DNA from: Sutcliffiella horikoshii
Lineage (GTDB): Bacteria; Bacillota; Bacilli; Bacillales; Bacillaceae_I
DNA length: 64,000 bases
Assembly: GCF_002157855.1 (NCBI RefSeq)
Contig: NZ_CP020880.1
Span: 4,213,586-4,277,585 of the forward strand
Direction: 5' to 3'
Shown in pieces: positions 54,308 through 64,000 of this stretch. Within the stretch, counting starts at the first letter, position 1. Each line of letters begins with the position of its first letter. The position numbers and the translations under genes were made by a program. The notes beneath the pieces were generated by a model. It searched no databases, was not told the origin of the DNA, and saw only the letters and a list, made by a program, of their open reading frames with translations.

Positions 54308-54445
54308 TAGAAACTTCTCTATTGTTGAAGATTCGATTTAACGTTATTTAAGTTTCTCATTTATTTTATCATGAATTGACTGAAATTTAACTTGTTTTTG
54401 AGAATAATTATTGGGAAGGGGGTGGTGGGGAAATTGTCGAAGAAT

Positions 54446-54459
54446 GTTTCTCGGGAAAT
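54446..54459. promoter_or_regulatory. Candidate Noc-binding site
   Basis: GTTTCTCGGGAAAT differs at two positions from the NBS consensus ATTTCCCGGGAAAT. It lies between soj and noc. Confidence 0.35.
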
Positions 54460-54493
54460 AATCCATCATGGCTCAATAAATATTTGGTTAGCC

Positions 54494-54683
54494 ACCGCTG
54501 TTACTTTCCGCAAATGGCTGCGCTTTCCGCGGGGCGACCTTGAGCCTCCTCGCATCCGCTGCGGGGTCTCAACATTGCCGCTACTCCCCCGCAGGACAAG
54601 GAAGGCTTCGAAAGCGATACTTCGCACGAAGAAAATGGTTAGCATTTCCGAGGAGTCTTCGCCATTTGCTCCAATCCACAGCT
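54494..54683. repeat. Family B repeat, long form with a central insertion, copy 4
   Basis: It matches copy 3 but has ~55 extra bases between CCCGCAGG and GAGGAGTCTTCGCC, starting ACAAGGAAGGCTTCGAAAGC and containing its own CTTCG-rich hairpin. Outer arms GCTGT/ACAGC remain paired. Confidence 0.85.
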
Positions 54684-54770
54684 AGAGAATAACAAAAACA
54701 AAATGTTAGTGCTTTTTCAGTTAATTCAGTTTGATGACTTTTACAACCATTTAATTAATAAAGTCATCTT

Positions 54771-54835
54771 GTTGGTTGAAGTGTAAGGCGCGCAGACGAC
54801 CGCAGGCAAGCGAAGCGCCTGAAACGGAAATCAAC
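54771..54835. repeat. Family B repeat, deleted and inverted copy 5
   Basis: GTTGGTTGAAGTG at one end and CACAAATC-type sequence are decayed, but GGCGCGCAGACGACCGCAGG, GCGAAGCGCC and GGAAATCAAC match the ends of family B on the opposite strand with the middle missing. The rest of 54836-54968 shows nothing I can name. Confidence 0.6.
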
Positions 54836-54968
54836 ATTTTTTTTTATTACCTTATCTTTATAAAAAAAGATGGCTTCGCTTATTACTTATCTAGGCGTAG
54901 CTACTAGTAAAATTACTAGATTGCTAGGTTTGTGATAAATAACGGCGAGGGCCATCCCTATAGTGGTA

Positions 54969-55814
54969 TTATTTTTTCGGTATGCGGATCGTGAATTGGT
55001 AATATTCTTCGGTTTCTTCTTCTTGGGAGTCGAGCTTGATGCCGCTGTCGTTTACCATTGTAAGTGATTGACGGATCGTGTTCATCGCAATACGCATATC
55101 TTTACTGAAGGCTTTTCGCTTAGCCTTTGGTTTTGGATTGGCAGCTTCAAGCATTTTTACTACACGTTCCTCTGTTTGCTTGACATTCAATTGTTTTTCA
55201 AGAATTTCAGCAAGAACAGCCACTTGTTTTTCCGGTAGCTTTAACGGAATTAGGGCACGTGCATGACGCTCTGTAATTTTTTTCTGTAGAAGGGCATCTT
55301 GAATATCAGAAGGCAACTTTAAAAGACGAAGTTTGTTTGCCACAGTGGATTGCCCTTTTCCTAAGCGCTGAGCCAGAGCTTCTTGTGTCAAACTATGCAA
55401 TTCCAACAGCTTGGAATATGCGATTGCTTCTTCAATTGCCGATAACTCTTCACGTTGAAGATTCTCAATAAGGGCAACAGAGGCTGTTTCTGCATCGTTA
55501 AATTCTTTTACAATGGCAGGAATGGTTTCCCAACCCAGCTTCTGAACCGCTCTCCAACGGCGTTCTCCAGCAATAATCTCATATTTGTCCTCATCAAATT
55601 GACGGACAACGATAGGCTGGATAATTCCATGCGTCCGGATAGTCAGAGATAACTCTTCAATTCTTTCATCTACAAAAACAGTACGTGGTTGGTATCTATT
55701 CGGAACAATGTCCTTTACAGCTACCTGCATAATTTTTTCATGATCAGTCTTTTCTACTATTTCCTGTTCTTCTTTTTCGCCGATTCCAAAAAAACGAGAG
55801 AACGGAGACTTCAT
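54969..55814 (-). CDS. noc: Nucleoid occlusion protein Noc
   Basis: This 281-aa ParB paralogue blocks FtsZ assembly over the nucleoid. The N-terminal [18 protein letters not shown] is the amphipathic membrane-targeting helix that distinguishes Noc from Spo0J. The CTP-binding [11 protein letters not shown] and helix-turn-helix [20 protein letters not shown] follow. It binds NBS sites and the membrane together. Spacing from rsmG (120 bp) holds a parS-like site. Confidence 0.97.
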   Translation of the reverse strand: MKSPFSRFFGIGEKEEQEIVEKTDHEKIMQVAVKDIVPNRYQPRTVFVDERIEELSLTIRTHGIIQPIVVRQFDEDKYEIIAGERRWRAVQKLGWETIPAIVKEFNDAETASVALIENLQREELSAIEEAIAYSKLLELHSLTQEALAQRLGKGQSTVANKLRLLKLPSDIQDALLQKKITERHARALIPLKLPEKQVAVLAEILEKQLNVKQTEERVVKMLEAANPKPKAKRKAFSKDMRIAMNTIRQSLTMVNDSGIKLDSQEEETEEYYQFTIRIPKK

Positions 55815-55894
55815 AGTTCCACCACCTTATGGATAGAATCCCTATTAACGTAATTCGCTTTTCACGTTAATAAGTCCTGTTTTTCCGATCAAAA

Positions 55895-55910
55895 TGTTTC
55901 ACATGAAACG
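55895..55910. promoter_or_regulatory. parS-like site between noc and rsmG
   Basis: TGTTTCACATGAAACG differs from the parS consensus at the central G (A here) and the last base. The changed position breaks the CACGTG core, so it could bind Spo0J weakly, or not at all. Confidence 0.5.
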
Positions 55911-55934
55911 AGGTATTGTAAGCAAGGTTAAATT

Positions 55935-56651
55935 TTATTCCAACGGTTGTTTATTCGGTGTACCTGGTTTACGAGGGTACTTCTTCGGTGTAGATTTAAT
56001 CTTATTGATGATCAGGATATTTCTTTCGCTTTCCTCTAATGGCAAGGAAAAAGAATGCACCTTTTCTAACTTCCCACCTAATATTTGCAGGGCTTTTTTC
56101 CCTTTTTCCAGCTCCTCGCTTGCAGCAGCAGCTTTCATCGGTACAAACATACCGCCTTCTTTAACAAGTGGCAGGCACAGTTCGCTTAATACTGATAAAC
56201 GGGCAACTGCTCTAGCAGTGACAAGGTCAAATTTCTCACGATAGTCCGCATTTTTCCCGAAGGTTTCCGCTCTGTCATGAACGAAATGGACATTTTTTAA
56301 ACCTAGCTCATTCGCAAGATTTTGTAAAAATGTAATTCGCTTATTCAAAGAGTCCACAATCGTGACCTTTAAATTTGGAAAACATATTTTCAGAGGAATG
56401 CTTGGAAAACCTGCACCGGCTCCTACATCACATAGAGATAATTCTTGATTCAAATCCACATAGAACGATGCGGTAATGGAATCATAGAAATGTTTAAGAT
56501 AAACCTCTTCCTCATCCGTGATGGCAGTTAGATTCATCTTTTCATTCCATTCCACCAGCAGCTTGTAATATGTATCAAATTGAGAAAGCTGTTGAGAAGA
56601 AAGGGAAATCCCTTTCTCCTCCAACAGAGAAATAAATTGTTCTTTGTTCAT
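55935..56651 (-). CDS. rsmG: 16S rRNA (guanine-527-N7)-methyltransferase
   Basis: This 238-aa class I methyltransferase (GidB) has the SAM motif [17 protein letters not shown] and the acidic [15 protein letters not shown] strand. It methylates G527 of 16S rRNA, and its loss gives low-level streptomycin resistance. It follows mnmG by 27 nt, so the mnmE-mnmG-rsmG genes probably form one operon. Confidence 0.98.
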   Translation of the reverse strand: MNKEQFISLLEEKGISLSSQQLSQFDTYYKLLVEWNEKMNLTAITDEEEVYLKHFYDSITASFYVDLNQELSLCDVGAGAGFPSIPLKICFPNLKVTIVDSLNKRITFLQNLANELGLKNVHFVHDRAETFGKNADYREKFDLVTARAVARLSVLSELCLPLVKEGGMFVPMKAAAASEELEKGKKALQILGGKLEKVHSFSLPLEESERNILIINKIKSTPKKYPRKPGTPNKQPLE

Positions 56652-56678
56652 GTGTTCGTATCCTTTCTATCGTTGGAT

Positions 56679-58568
56679 TTACTCGTTGGATACTTTGGCG
56701 ATACGACCTTGTTCCAAATAGACAAGCAAAATGGATACGTCCGCTGGGTTTACCCCTGATATTCTGGAAGCCTGGGCAACGGATAAAGGACGTACTTCTT
56801 TTAACTTCTGCCTTGCTTCGTTCGCAAGTCCGTGAATGTCATCGTAATCGATGTTTTCTGGTATTTTCTTATTCTCCATCTTCTTCAAGCGATCAACTTG
56901 TTGAAGGGATTTTTGAATATACCCTTCATATTTCACCTGAATTTCCACCTGTTCTGCTACATCAGGAGAAATCTCCTTGTCAGCAGGCACCATCTGATGA
57001 ATATGATCATAGGTCATTTCAGGACGCTTCAGAAGGTCGGCTGCCCTGATGCCATCTTTCAGCTCGCTTCCGCCAGCTTCTCTAATGATGGTCTGAACCT
57101 GTTCATTCGGTTTAATGATGATAGATTGCAGGCGTTCTTTTTCTGCTTCAATTTCTTGTTTCTTCGCTTCAAACTTTGCAAATCGTTCCGGGGAAATAAG
57201 CCCGATTTTATGCCCGATTTCCGTTAAACGCAAGTCTGCATTGTCATGGCGCAAGAGCAAGCGATATTCTGCACGGGAAGTAAGCAACCTGTAAGGTTCA
57301 TTTGTTCCTTTCGTTACCAGGTCATCAATCAGTACCCCTATATATGCATCAGAGCGGCTTAAGATAAGATCTTCCTCGCCAAGGGCACGTCTTCCGGCAT
57401 TGATACCTGCCATGATTCCTTGCCCGGCCGCTTCCTCATACCCCGAGGTCCCGTTAATTTGCCCTGCTGTATAAAGGTTTTGAATTTTTTTCGTTTCAAG
57501 TGTCGGCCATAATTGCGTTGGGACGATGGCATCATATTCAATGGCATACCCCGCTCGCATCATGCGGACATTTTCAAGGCCAGGAATAGTGGAAAGGATC
57601 TTACGTTGCACATCTTCCGGAAGGCTTGTGGAAAGTCCCTGCACATATACTTCTTGCGTATTTCTTCCTTCTGGCTCTAAGAAAATTTGGTGTCTAGGCT
57701 TGTCGTTGAACCGCACCACTTTATCCTCAATAGACGGGCAATACCTAGGCCCGGTCCCCTTGATCATTCCAGAGTACATTGGGGAACGGTGAAGGTTGTC
57801 ATCAATAAGTTGGTGTGTTTCGGCACTTGTATAAGTTAACCAGCAAGGTAGCTGATCTGTAATGTATTCGGTTGTTTCATAGGAAAACGCCCGCGGTACA
57901 TCATCGCCTGGTTGTATTTCCGTTTTACTGTAGTCGATGGATGCACTATTAACACGTGGAGGGGTTCCTGTTTTAAAACGTACCAAGTCAAACCCTAGCT
58001 CCTCTAAATGCTCGGAAAGCGTGATAGAAGGCTGTTGGTTATTAGGACCGCTTAAATACTGAAGTTCTCCTAGTATAATTTTTCCGCGAAGGAATGTCCC
58101 TGTCGTGATCACGACCGTCTTGGATTCATAAATGGCACCTGTTTGTGTGATAACACCCTTACAAACGCCGTCCTCGACGATTAACTTTTCGACCATTCCT
58201 TGAAGCAATGTGATATTTTCTTCGTTTTCGATGGTTTTCTTCATTTCATGCTGATAAAGGAACTTATCGGCCTGTGCACGCAATGCACGTACCGCAGGGC
58301 CTTTACCCGTATTCAACATACGCATTTGAATATGTGTTTTATCAATATTTCTTCCCATTTCTCCACCAAGCGCATCAATTTCACGCACAACGATTCCTTT
58401 GGCAGGACCGCCTACAGATGGATTACACGGCATAAAAGCAACCATATCCAGGTTGATGGTCACCATTAACGTTTTCGCTCCCTGACGAGCTGCTGCCAGT
58501 CCTGCTTCTACCCCTGCATGACCAGCACCAATTACAATTACATCATAGGAACCTGCATGATATTCCAT
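56679..58568 (-). CDS. mnmG: tRNA uridine-5-carboxymethylaminomethyl enzyme MnmG
   Basis: This 629-aa FAD protein (GidA) is full length. [20 protein letters not shown] binds [18 protein letters not shown] and the catalytic Cys in GTGPRYCPS are intact. [20 protein letters not shown] and the C-terminal helical domain follow. With MnmE it makes cmnm5U34 in tRNA. It lies 17 nt after mnmE. Confidence 0.98.
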   Translation of the reverse strand: MEYHAGSYDVIVIGAGHAGVEAGLAAARQGAKTLMVTINLDMVAFMPCNPSVGGPAKGIVVREIDALGGEMGRNIDKTHIQMRMLNTGKGPAVRALRAQADKFLYQHEMKKTIENEENITLLQGMVEKLIVEDGVCKGVITQTGAIYESKTVVITTGTFLRGKIILGELQYLSGPNNQQPSITLSEHLEELGFDLVRFKTGTPPRVNSASIDYSKTEIQPGDDVPRAFSYETTEYITDQLPCWLTYTSAETHQLIDDNLHRSPMYSGMIKGTGPRYCPSIEDKVVRFNDKPRHQIFLEPEGRNTQEVYVQGLSTSLPEDVQRKILSTIPGLENVRMMRAGYAIEYDAIVPTQLWPTLETKKIQNLYTAGQINGTSGYEEAAGQGIMAGINAGRRALGEEDLILSRSDAYIGVLIDDLVTKGTNEPYRLLTSRAEYRLLLRHDNADLRLTEIGHKIGLISPERFAKFEAKKQEIEAEKERLQSIIIKPNEQVQTIIREAGGSELKDGIRAADLLKRPEMTYDHIHQMVPADKEISPDVAEQVEIQVKYEGYIQKSLQQVDRLKKMENKKIPENIDYDDIHGLANEARQKLKEVRPLSVAQASRISGVNPADVSILLVYLEQGRIAKVSNE

Positions 58569-58585
58569 GTTTGTTCCCTCCTATT

Positions 58586-59974
58586 CTATTTACCTAAGCA
58601 AAATTGTGAGAACAGCTGATCAATTAGGCTTTCATGTACCGCATCGCCGATAATTTCACCAAGTATTTCCCACGTTCTGGTTAAATCTATTTGTACTATA
58701 TCTATTGGCACGCCGCTTTCCATTCCTACTATCGCATCTTCAAGTGCTTGTTGGGCTTGAGTGATCAAACCGATATGACGGGAGTTTGAGACATATGTCA
58801 TATCGCCTGCCTCTAGGTCCCCTTGGAAGAACATTGAAGAAATGGCCTCTTCTAATTCGTCAATTCCTTGTTCCTCTTTTAAAGAGGTGGAAATGACAGT
58901 GTGATGGTTGGCAAGCTCTTTCACTTGCCCTATATCAATTTTCGTCGGCAAATCCGTTTTATTGACTATAACAATGACATCCATGCCTTTTACCGCTTCA
59001 AACAACTGCTTGTCCTCCATTGTGAGGTCATCGTTATTGTTTAAAACAAGCAAAATCAGATCTGCTTTTTTCAACACTTCTCTAGATCTTTCGACACCAA
59101 TTCGCTCTACGATATCTTCAGTTTCTCGTATACCGGCAGTATCCACCAGACGCAGTGGTACCCCACGGACACTTACATATTCCTCAATGACATCACGCGT
59201 TGTCCCTGGAATATCGGTTACGATTGCCTTATTTTCATGTACTAGACTGTTAAGCAAAGAGGATTTCCCGACATTTGGCCGCCCGATAATTACGGTAGAA
59301 AGACCTTCTCTTAATATCTTACCCTGTTGGGAGGTTTGTAACAGCTTTTCCAGTTCTTCTTTTACATAAGTGGACTTCTCAAGCAATAACTGATGGGTCA
59401 TTTCTTCGACATCATCATATTCCGGGTAGTCGATATTTACTTCGACATGTGCAAGTGTTTCTAAAATTTCTTGGCGTAGTTTCTGAATCAGTTTGGATAA
59501 TCGACCTTCCATTTGACCTAACGCCACATTCATTGCACGGTCTGTTTTGGCACGGATCAAATCCATCACGGCTTCTGCCTGTGAAAGATCAATACGTCCG
59601 TTCAAGAAAGCCCGCTTCGTGAATTCACCAGGTTCGGCAAGCCTTGCTCCCCTGCTCATTACAAGCTGCAGTAATTTATTGACGGAAACAAGTCCGCCGT
59701 GGCAGTTTATTTCTACCACATCTTCTCTTGTAAAAGTTTTAGGTCCTCGCATAACCGAAACCATTACTTCTTCTATTATTTTATCCGTTTTTGGATCTAC
59801 GATATGTCCGTAGTGAATGGTATGAGAGGCAACGTCTTTCATTTTCTTGGAGGATGGGGTGACAAAGATTTCATCTATGATCCGGAACGCTTCTTCTCCG
59901 CTCAGGCGGACAATGGCAATCGCTCCTTCTCCCATTGGAGTCGAAATAGCTGCTATCGTGTCAAACTCATACAT
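58586..59974 (-). CDS. mnmE: tRNA modification GTPase MnmE
   Basis: This 462-aa protein starts at the ATG at 59974, behind GAGGTGAAT; a GTG at 59983 lies within that site. An N-terminal tetrahydrofolate-binding domain opens [20 protein letters not shown]. The G domain has [29 protein letters not shown] and NKTDLP. The C-terminal FCLGK (usual FCIGK) holds the catalytic Cys. It partners MnmG. Upstream lie a DnaA-box cluster and a family B repeat. Confidence 0.98.
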   Translation of the reverse strand: MYEFDTIAAISTPMGEGAIAIVRLSGEEAFRIIDEIFVTPSSKKMKDVASHTIHYGHIVDPKTDKIIEEVMVSVMRGPKTFTREDVVEINCHGGLVSVNKLLQLVMSRGARLAEPGEFTKRAFLNGRIDLSQAEAVMDLIRAKTDRAMNVALGQMEGRLSKLIQKLRQEILETLAHVEVNIDYPEYDDVEEMTHQLLLEKSTYVKEELEKLLQTSQQGKILREGLSTVIIGRPNVGKSSLLNSLVHENKAIVTDIPGTTRDVIEEYVSVRGVPLRLVDTAGIRETEDIVERIGVERSREVLKKADLILLVLNNNDDLTMEDKQLFEAVKGMDVIVIVNKTDLPTKIDIGQVKELANHHTVISTSLKEEQGIDELEEAISSMFFQGDLEAGDMTYVSNSRHIGLITQAQQALEDAIVGMESGVPIDIVQIDLTRTWEILGEIIGDAVHESLIDQLFSQFCLGK

Positions 59975-60094
59975 ATCATTCACCTCATTTCTTTTTTCTT
60001 TTTGTTTCTTCTATATCAATGTAAAATAGTTCGTCCTTTAACTTACTAAGGTTAGCATAATTTTTGTGTCTTTTAAAGTATTCCTGTTCGACAG

Positions 60095-60162
60095 TTATCC
60101 ACAAAAATTTCCCGAACGGTTCTTTTGTCATCAATCATTTTAACTTATCCACATGTGAATAA
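60095..60162. promoter_or_regulatory. DnaA-box cluster upstream of mnmE
   Basis: TTATCCACA occurs at 60095-60103 and 60145-60153, with TGTGAATAA (a one-mismatch box on the other strand) at 60154-60162. B. subtilis has a DnaA-binding region at the same mnmE-jag interval; equivalence is inferred. Confidence 0.7.
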
Positions 60163-60270
60163 CAATAAACAAATCTCGCACAGTTGTTTCATCAGTTTTG
60201 CCGAAGTTTGTATTAGTAAAACATAACCAAAGATTTTAGAACTCGCTTTTCTTTTTAGCCGTTCCTTTTC

Positions 60271-60386
60271 GCTGCAGACACTCGCTTTTCGCGGGCGGTC
60301 CGGGAGCCTCATCGGCTTCGCCTGTGGGGTCTCCCCTGTCCCTTCCTCCCGCAGGAGTCGAGTGTCTTCCGCTCCAATCCACTTGT
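60271..60386. repeat. GC-rich multi-stem repeat family B, copy 6
   Basis: Inner arms GGGAG/CTCCC and CGCGGGCGG/CCTCCCGC pair; a GCTTCGCC hairpin caps it. It sits in the 502-bp gap between mnmE and jag, between the DnaA boxes and the jag terminator. Confidence 0.88.
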
Positions 60387-60426
60387 CTCAGTATTTTAAA
60401 GCTAAAATAAAGTTAGTTAATTCAGC

Positions 60427-60472
60427 AAAAAAAACGGCTGGCCCTTATTGAAGGGTCAGCCGTTTTAATTTT
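60427..60472 (-). terminator. Terminator after jag
   Basis: AAAACGGCTG-CCCTT / AAGGG-CAGCCGTTTT forms a long GC-rich stem with one paired-bulge position and T-tails. Confidence 0.93.
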
Positions 60473-60476
60473 AGGA

Positions 60477-61115
60477 TTATCTTTTTGCGACTTTGTTCTT
60501 TTTTGTTGTGATCACAAGGGAGCGATTCGGTTCTTTTCCTACGGAGTAGGTTTCTACTTCCGGGTAGGCTGAGATGATCGAGTGCATCACTTTGCGTTCA
60601 AAAGAAGGCATCGGTTCAAGATGGACATCCTGTTTTGTTTTCAATGCTTTTTGTGCAAGCCGCTCTGCGAGTTGTTCCAGGGTTTCCCGGCGTTTCTCGC
60701 GGTATCCTTCTGCGTCGATGACGACATTTAGATATTGATTGGAATAGCGGTTTGCGACAATTTGCGTTAAATATTGAAGGGAATTAAGGGTTTGTCCCCT
60801 TTTTCCGATAATTAGAGCTGTTTTTTCGCCACTGATGCTGATGGAAATATTCCTACCTTCCACCTTTACATCAAGTTCTGCGACAATATTCATTTCAGTA
60901 AGAACTTTTTTCAAGAAATTCGTTGATTCTTCGATCGGGTCTTGCTTCAATTTGACGGTTACAACACTAGGTTTTGAGCCAAACAATCCGAAGAGACCTT
61001 TCTTGCCTTCGTCAACGATTGTAATTTCTGCACGGTCTTTTGATGTGTTTAGTTGAGCTAAAGCAGATTGGACAGCTTCCTCGACTGTTGGACCAGTTGC
61101 AGTTATTTCTTTCAC
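60477..61115 (-). CDS. jag: RNA-binding protein Jag (KhpB)
   Basis: This 212-aa protein has an N-terminal Jag domain ([18 protein letters not shown]), a KH domain ([18 protein letters not shown]) and a C-terminal R3H domain (ending [13 protein letters not shown]). KhpB/EloR pairs with KhpA to bind RNA and adjusts cell elongation and sporulation. The start is a GTG at 61115 behind GGAGG, overlapping the yidC stop codon, so it is translationally coupled with yidC. Confidence 0.96.
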   Translation of the reverse strand: MKEITATGPTVEEAVQSALAQLNTSKDRAEITIVDEGKKGLFGLFGSKPSVVTVKLKQDPIEESTNFLKKVLTEMNIVAELDVKVEGRNISISISGEKTALIIGKRGQTLNSLQYLTQIVANRYSNQYLNVVIDAEGYREKRRETLEQLAERLAQKALKTKQDVHLEPMPSFERKVMHSIISAYPEVETYSVGKEPNRSLVITTKKNKVAKR

Positions 61116-61894
61116 TTTTTCGTTCCTCCTGCAGTTCCAGCAGCTGCTTCTTTTGCTTTTCTCAGCTCTGGTCCTTTAATAAAGTAAGTTTGAACAATCA
61201 TAAAGATGTTACCCACTACCCAGTATAGAGAAAGTGCCGCAGGGAAGTTGATCGCAAATACAACGATCATGATCGGCATGATCCAAAGCATCATCACCAT
61301 CTGCGGGTTGTTGTCCATACCAGCCATCATGATTTTTTGCTGAATGAATGTTGTGATACCAGCAACGACAGGTAGAATGAAGAATGGATCCGGATCTCCC
61401 AAATCGAACCATAAGAAGTTATGATTCGCAATTTCCGTCGTACGTGTAATCGCATGGAAAAATCCGATTAAAATCGGCATTTGAACCAATAAAGGGAAAC
61501 ATCCGGCAAGCGGATTTACACCATGCTTTTGGAAAAGACCCATTGTTTCTTGCTGTAATTTCTGTTGTGTTTTTTGATCTTTAGAACTATATTTTTCACG
61601 AAGTGCTTTCATTTCCGGTTGTAAGGCTTGCATCGCCTTTGCATTCTTCGTTTGTTTAATCATTAACGGTAAGATAGCAAATCGGATTAATAACGTTACA
61701 ATAATGATGGATAAGCCGTAGTCATTGTTCATTAGTTCAGCAAAATAAGTGATCAACCAAGACAATGGATACACTACATATTCGTTCCAGAAGCCTTCGC
61801 TTTCATTGGTGATTGGCTGGTTGATTTCTGTACAGCCTGATAGTAAAGCTACAAGTCCAATAAGGGCCATTAGTAGCCATATTCGATTTTTCAA
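61112..61894 (-). CDS. yidC: Membrane protein insertase YidC1/SpoIIIJ
   Basis: This ~260-aa protein starts at a TTG (61894) behind AAAGGAGG; the frame upstream has no site. It is a lipoprotein with lipobox LLSGC and five membrane helices. [20 protein letters not shown] is the cytoplasmic coiled hairpin, and the conserved positively charged groove residue is in this first region. It inserts membrane proteins and is needed for sigma-G activation in sporulation. A family B repeat separates it from rnpA. Confidence 0.97.
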   Translation of the reverse strand: MKNRIWLLMALIGLVALLSGCTEINQPITNESEGFWNEYVVYPLSWLITYFAELMNNDYGLSIIIVTLLIRFAILPLMIKQTKNAKAMQALQPEMKALREKYSSKDQKTQQKLQQETMGLFQKHGVNPLAGCFPLLVQMPILIGFFHAITRTTEIANHNFLWFDLGDPDPFFILPVVAGITTFIQQKIMMAGMDNNPQMVMMLWIMPIMIVVFAINFPAALSLYWVVGNIFMIVQTYFIKGPELRKAKEAAAGTAGGTKK

Positions 61895-62011
61895 CCTCTT
61901 TTTCCTCCTTTTTACACAAAAAAAATGATTCCTTTTACATCCTATCATTTTTATCTGGCAAATTGAATATATGTCACACTTCCAACACATTTTTTCCAAC
62001 TACTTTAACAC

Positions 62012-62137
62012 CGCTTTTGATTTCCGCAAACGGCTTTGCTTTCCTAGGGGCTGACGAGAGCCTCCTCACTTCGGTGCGGGTCTCCACCTAGGGCTATCTC
62101 CCTCAGGAGTCTTCGCCTTTTGCTCCAATCAAAAGCT
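62012..62137. repeat. GC-rich multi-stem repeat family B, copy 7
   Basis: Outer arms GCTTTTGATT / AATCAAAAGC mirror copy 3 but with a matched G-to-T and C-to-A change in the two arms. TTCCTAGGGG/CCCTCAGGAG is shared. It separates rnpA from yidC. Confidence 0.92.
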
Positions 62138-62172
62138 ATAAACTTATTAGAGAACAAAACCTCTCTTATAGT

Positions 62173-62520
62173 TTATTTTTTAGCAGAAAGTGTCGGAAGT
62201 TTTCTTATTACGTGTTGAAGGCTTTTCTTTACTTCTTCAAACGACATGTCCGCAGCTGGTTTTCGAGCGATCACGACAATATCGACGCCGCCAGGTAACT
62301 GCTCCTTCATTTCGTGGACTGCTTGTCTGACTAGCCGCTTAATTCGATTCCTTGTTACAGCGTTTCCAATTTTCTTACTGACAGATAAACCGATCCGGAA
62401 TACGGGCTGGTCCGCTTTCTGCACAGCATATATGACAAATTGCCGATTGGCCATCGACTTTCCTTTTTGGAACACATGTTGGAACTCTTTATTTTTTTTG
62501 ATTCTTTGTTCTTTCCTCAA
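62173..62520 (-). CDS. rnpA: Ribonuclease P protein component
   Basis: This ~115-aa basic protein starts at a TTG (62520) behind GGAGGAG; the longer frame lacks a site. The RNP signature [14 protein letters not shown] is intact, and [19 protein letters not shown] marks the N-terminal substrate-leader-binding cleft. It assists the RNase P RNA in tRNA 5' maturation. It is cotranscribed with rpmH, through an intervening hairpin. Confidence 0.98.
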   Translation of the reverse strand: MRKEQRIKKNKEFQHVFQKGKSMANRQFVIYAVQKADQPVFRIGLSVSKKIGNAVTRNRIKRLVRQAVHEMKEQLPGGVDIVVIARKPAADMSFEEVKKSLQHVIRKLPTLSAKK

Positions 62521-62618
62521 TGTGTCTCCTCCTGCCTTACACAAATCCTCTAATTCGGTCCTATTTCAACATTCTTTCTCAAATCTCATGAAAAAATAAC
62601 CGGAATATGCCCGAAATA

Positions 62619-62647
62619 GTAAAAAAGACCACTGACAGTCAGTGGCC
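62619..62647 (-). terminator. Hairpin between rpmH and rnpA
   Basis: GGCCACTGAC / GTCAGTGGTC forms a 10-bp stem followed by TTTTTT on the minus strand directly at the rpmH stop codon. It would limit readthrough into rnpA. Confidence 0.85.
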
Positions 62648-62815
<168 letters not shown>

Positions 62816-62929
62816 CTAAGTGGAAAAACACCTCTATATGATCGATAGACATTTATAAGCCGTTTTTCAACACCACTGGAAAGTCTTGCTTTCCTATAAT
62901 ATAAAATTTCTTTACAGACAGTCTTAATA

Positions 62930-62959
62930 ATTATAGAGAATATACCATCGGAATGTCAA
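62930..62959 (-). promoter_or_regulatory. rpmH promoter
   Basis: On the minus strand TTGACA and TATAAT are separated by 18 bp, the consensus sigma-A pattern, about 150 bp before rpmH. Confidence 0.85.
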
Positions 62960-63080
62960 CTTCCCAAATGTAAGTATAAATTCCCCAGCCTCACAAAGCA
63001 ACCCTTTCTTTTTATATAGTAAAAACTAACAACAAAATTCACTTCATCAAATCATAAACAAAAATTAAAAAAGGTATCAA

Positions 63081-63182
63081 AGGTGCCTGACCCCGAATAC
63101 AAACACTTAATCGCTCTACCTAATTTAAATGCCGGGGTCTGGAACCTCTTCAGGAGTCTGCGCGCCTTTCACTACGATTAAC
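63081..63182. repeat. Composite of a family C-like inverted repeat and a family B remnant
   Basis: AGGTGCCTGACCCC and GGGGTCTGGAACCT form an imperfect inverted repeat. The right part, TTCAGGAGTCTGCGCGCC then CTACGATTAACT, matches the right end of family B (copy 2). It abuts the DnaA-box region. Confidence 0.7.
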
Positions 63183-63227
63183 TAAGTTTTACCTTTTTTC
63201 ACTTTATACGTTCAACTTTTTTTGACC

Positions 63228-63489
63228 TGTGAATAACTTTTTTCGCTATTTTTCGTCATCCACAGCACTTATCGACAAGGTTTACACAGTATCTTGTGTT
63301 GTGGAAAACTTTTCTCCACAATTTGTGGTAGTTGTGGATAATATCAAAAAGCAATTGCAACATAAGGTTTTTTTTGATATTATTATTGTGTTTTCACTCT
63401 TAATAAATGGTTGATCGAAAATAGTTTTCCACAGACTGTGGATAAGATGTGGATAGTTATTCAAGGGTGTGTGTAAGTATTTGTCCACA
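63228..63489. promoter_or_regulatory. oriC: DnaA-box region upstream of dnaA
   Basis: At least nine DnaA boxes or one-to-two-mismatch boxes lie at 63228 (TGTGAATAA), 63256 (TCATCCACA), 63300 (TGTGGAAAA), 63312, 63333 (TGTGGATAA), 63425, 63437 (TGTGGATAA), 63448 and 63481, on both strands. The dnaA-adjacent location and density match the incAB part of a Bacillus bipartite origin. The second part (incC, dnaA-dnaN) lies outside. Confidence 0.93.
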
Positions 63490-63500
63490 GGTGTGGTTTT

Positions 63501-63530
63501 TTGTCGAAAACTACTTTTCTACTATATAAT
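63501..63530 (+). promoter_or_regulatory. dnaA promoter
   Basis: TTGTCG (63501) and TATAAT (63525) are 18 bp apart, ~140 bp before the dnaA start and just after the last DnaA box, consistent with DnaA autorepression. Confidence 0.65.
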
Positions 63531-63670
63531 ATCTTTTTCACAGTATACGACTGAATAAACATACAACGGGTGTTTTTCTAGCAGAGTGTTTGTTGAACAA
63601 AACTTGTACAGATAAGCACCTTTTTCTATTGTAAAAAGGTTGCCAGACATAAACGAAAGGGGGATTCAAG

Positions 63671-64000
63671 ATGAAAAATATTTCTGATCTATGGGTCAAA
63701 GCACTAAATCAGATAGAGAAAAAAATAAGCAAACCAAGCTTTGAAACATGGTTGAAGAGTACAAAAGCTCATTCATTGCAGGGAGATAATCTCGTCATCA
63801 CTGCACCAAATGAGTTTGCGCGTGACTGGCTCGAGTCCAGGTATTCCGGTCTTATCGGAGAAACCATCTCTGATATTACAGGTGAAGAATTGTCCATCAA
63901 ATTTATTATTCCTCAAAACCAAGCTGATGAAGAGATCGAGATAAAAACTCCTCCTGCAAAAGTGAAAAAAGACGATGATATGATCGAAATTCCGCAAAAT
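63671..64000 (+). CDS. dnaA: Chromosomal replication initiator DnaA, N-terminal part
   Basis: The first 110 codons are visible, and the gene runs off the right edge. The start at 63671 follows AAAGGGGG. The visible part is domain [21 protein letters not shown], then [11 protein letters not shown] and [20 protein letters not shown], which are typical of Bacillus DnaA and recruit SirA/DnaD-type partners. The start of the variable domain II linker is included. It initiates replication at the adjacent boxes. Confidence 0.98.
   Translation, partial: MKNISDLWVKALNQIEKKISKPSFETWLKSTKAHSLQGDNLVITAPNEFARDWLESRYSGLIGETISDITGEELSIKFIIPQNQADEEIEIKTPPAKVKKDDDMIEIPQN

Noticed and set aside
61895..61999. 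N-terminal extension of YidC
   Set aside because: A TTG at 61894 has a perfect ribosome site and starts the lipoprotein signal; the extension lacks one.

Overview
The window is a low-GC Gram-positive chromosome segment that ends in the replication origin. It comes from a spore-forming Bacillaceae bacterium. The evidence is a complete B. subtilis-like origin-left gene order read inward from dnaA (rpmH, rnpA, yidC, jag, mnmE, mnmG, rsmG, noc, soj, spo0J, yyaC, yyzM, ychF, rpsF-ssbA-rpsR, yybS, gdpP, rplI, replicative helicase, purA, a four-tRNA cluster, walR-walK-walH-walI-walJ, htrC, rlmH), together with Noc, Soj/Spo0J and the sporulation protein YyaC. The genus cannot be fixed from sequence alone. 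Malate:quinone oxidase and abundant GC-rich dispersed repeats would suit a Sutcliffiella- or Rossellomorea-like Bacillus.

Layout. Positions 1-28.7 kb are accessory and metabolic: an NRAMP transporter fragment, DegV, a NERD protein, a 52-bp tandem repeat array, pirin, Mqo, a YiaA/B protein, a lipoprotein/ATP-grasp/DUF350 operon facing a K+ channel, a diguanylate cyclase, two EamA transporters, MsrA, a TSUP permease, a penicillin acylase, a SAM-riboswitch methionine-transport operon that ends in a broken hydroxy-acid oxidase gene, and a LysR/DJ-1/MFS group. Positions 28.7-39 kb hold rlmH, htrC, the essential WalRK cell-wall operon, an M23 peptidase and tRNA-Lys/Glu/Asp/Phe. Positions 39-62.8 kb hold purine synthesis, the replicative helicase, c-di-AMP turnover, ribosomal proteins, SSB, chromosome partition and nucleoid occlusion, tRNA modification, membrane-protein insertion and RNase P. 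Positions 62.8-63.7 kb are the DnaA-box region of oriC, followed by the start of dnaA.

How it works together. The right half links initiation (DnaA and its boxes), helicase loading, segregation (Soj/Spo0J/parS, Noc) and envelope homeostasis (WalRK, M23 peptidase, YidC). Two accessory modules stand out. One is an ATP-grasp ligase operon whose lipoprotein ends in Gly-Gly and which converges on a K+ channel. The other is an S-box operon joining MetNIQ to two enzymes of the 2-hydroxy-acid type. It is bracketed by two directly repeated ~150-nt cassettes that each contain a different short ORF.

Three families of short non-coding repeats fill intergenic space. Family A is a 52-bp unit in tandem. 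Family B is a ~125-bp GC-rich multi-stem element whose arms covary between copies. Family C is a ~60-bp inverted repeat with GGGACAGG/CCTGTCCC ends. No rRNA genes, CRISPR arrays, prophage or transposase genes were seen.
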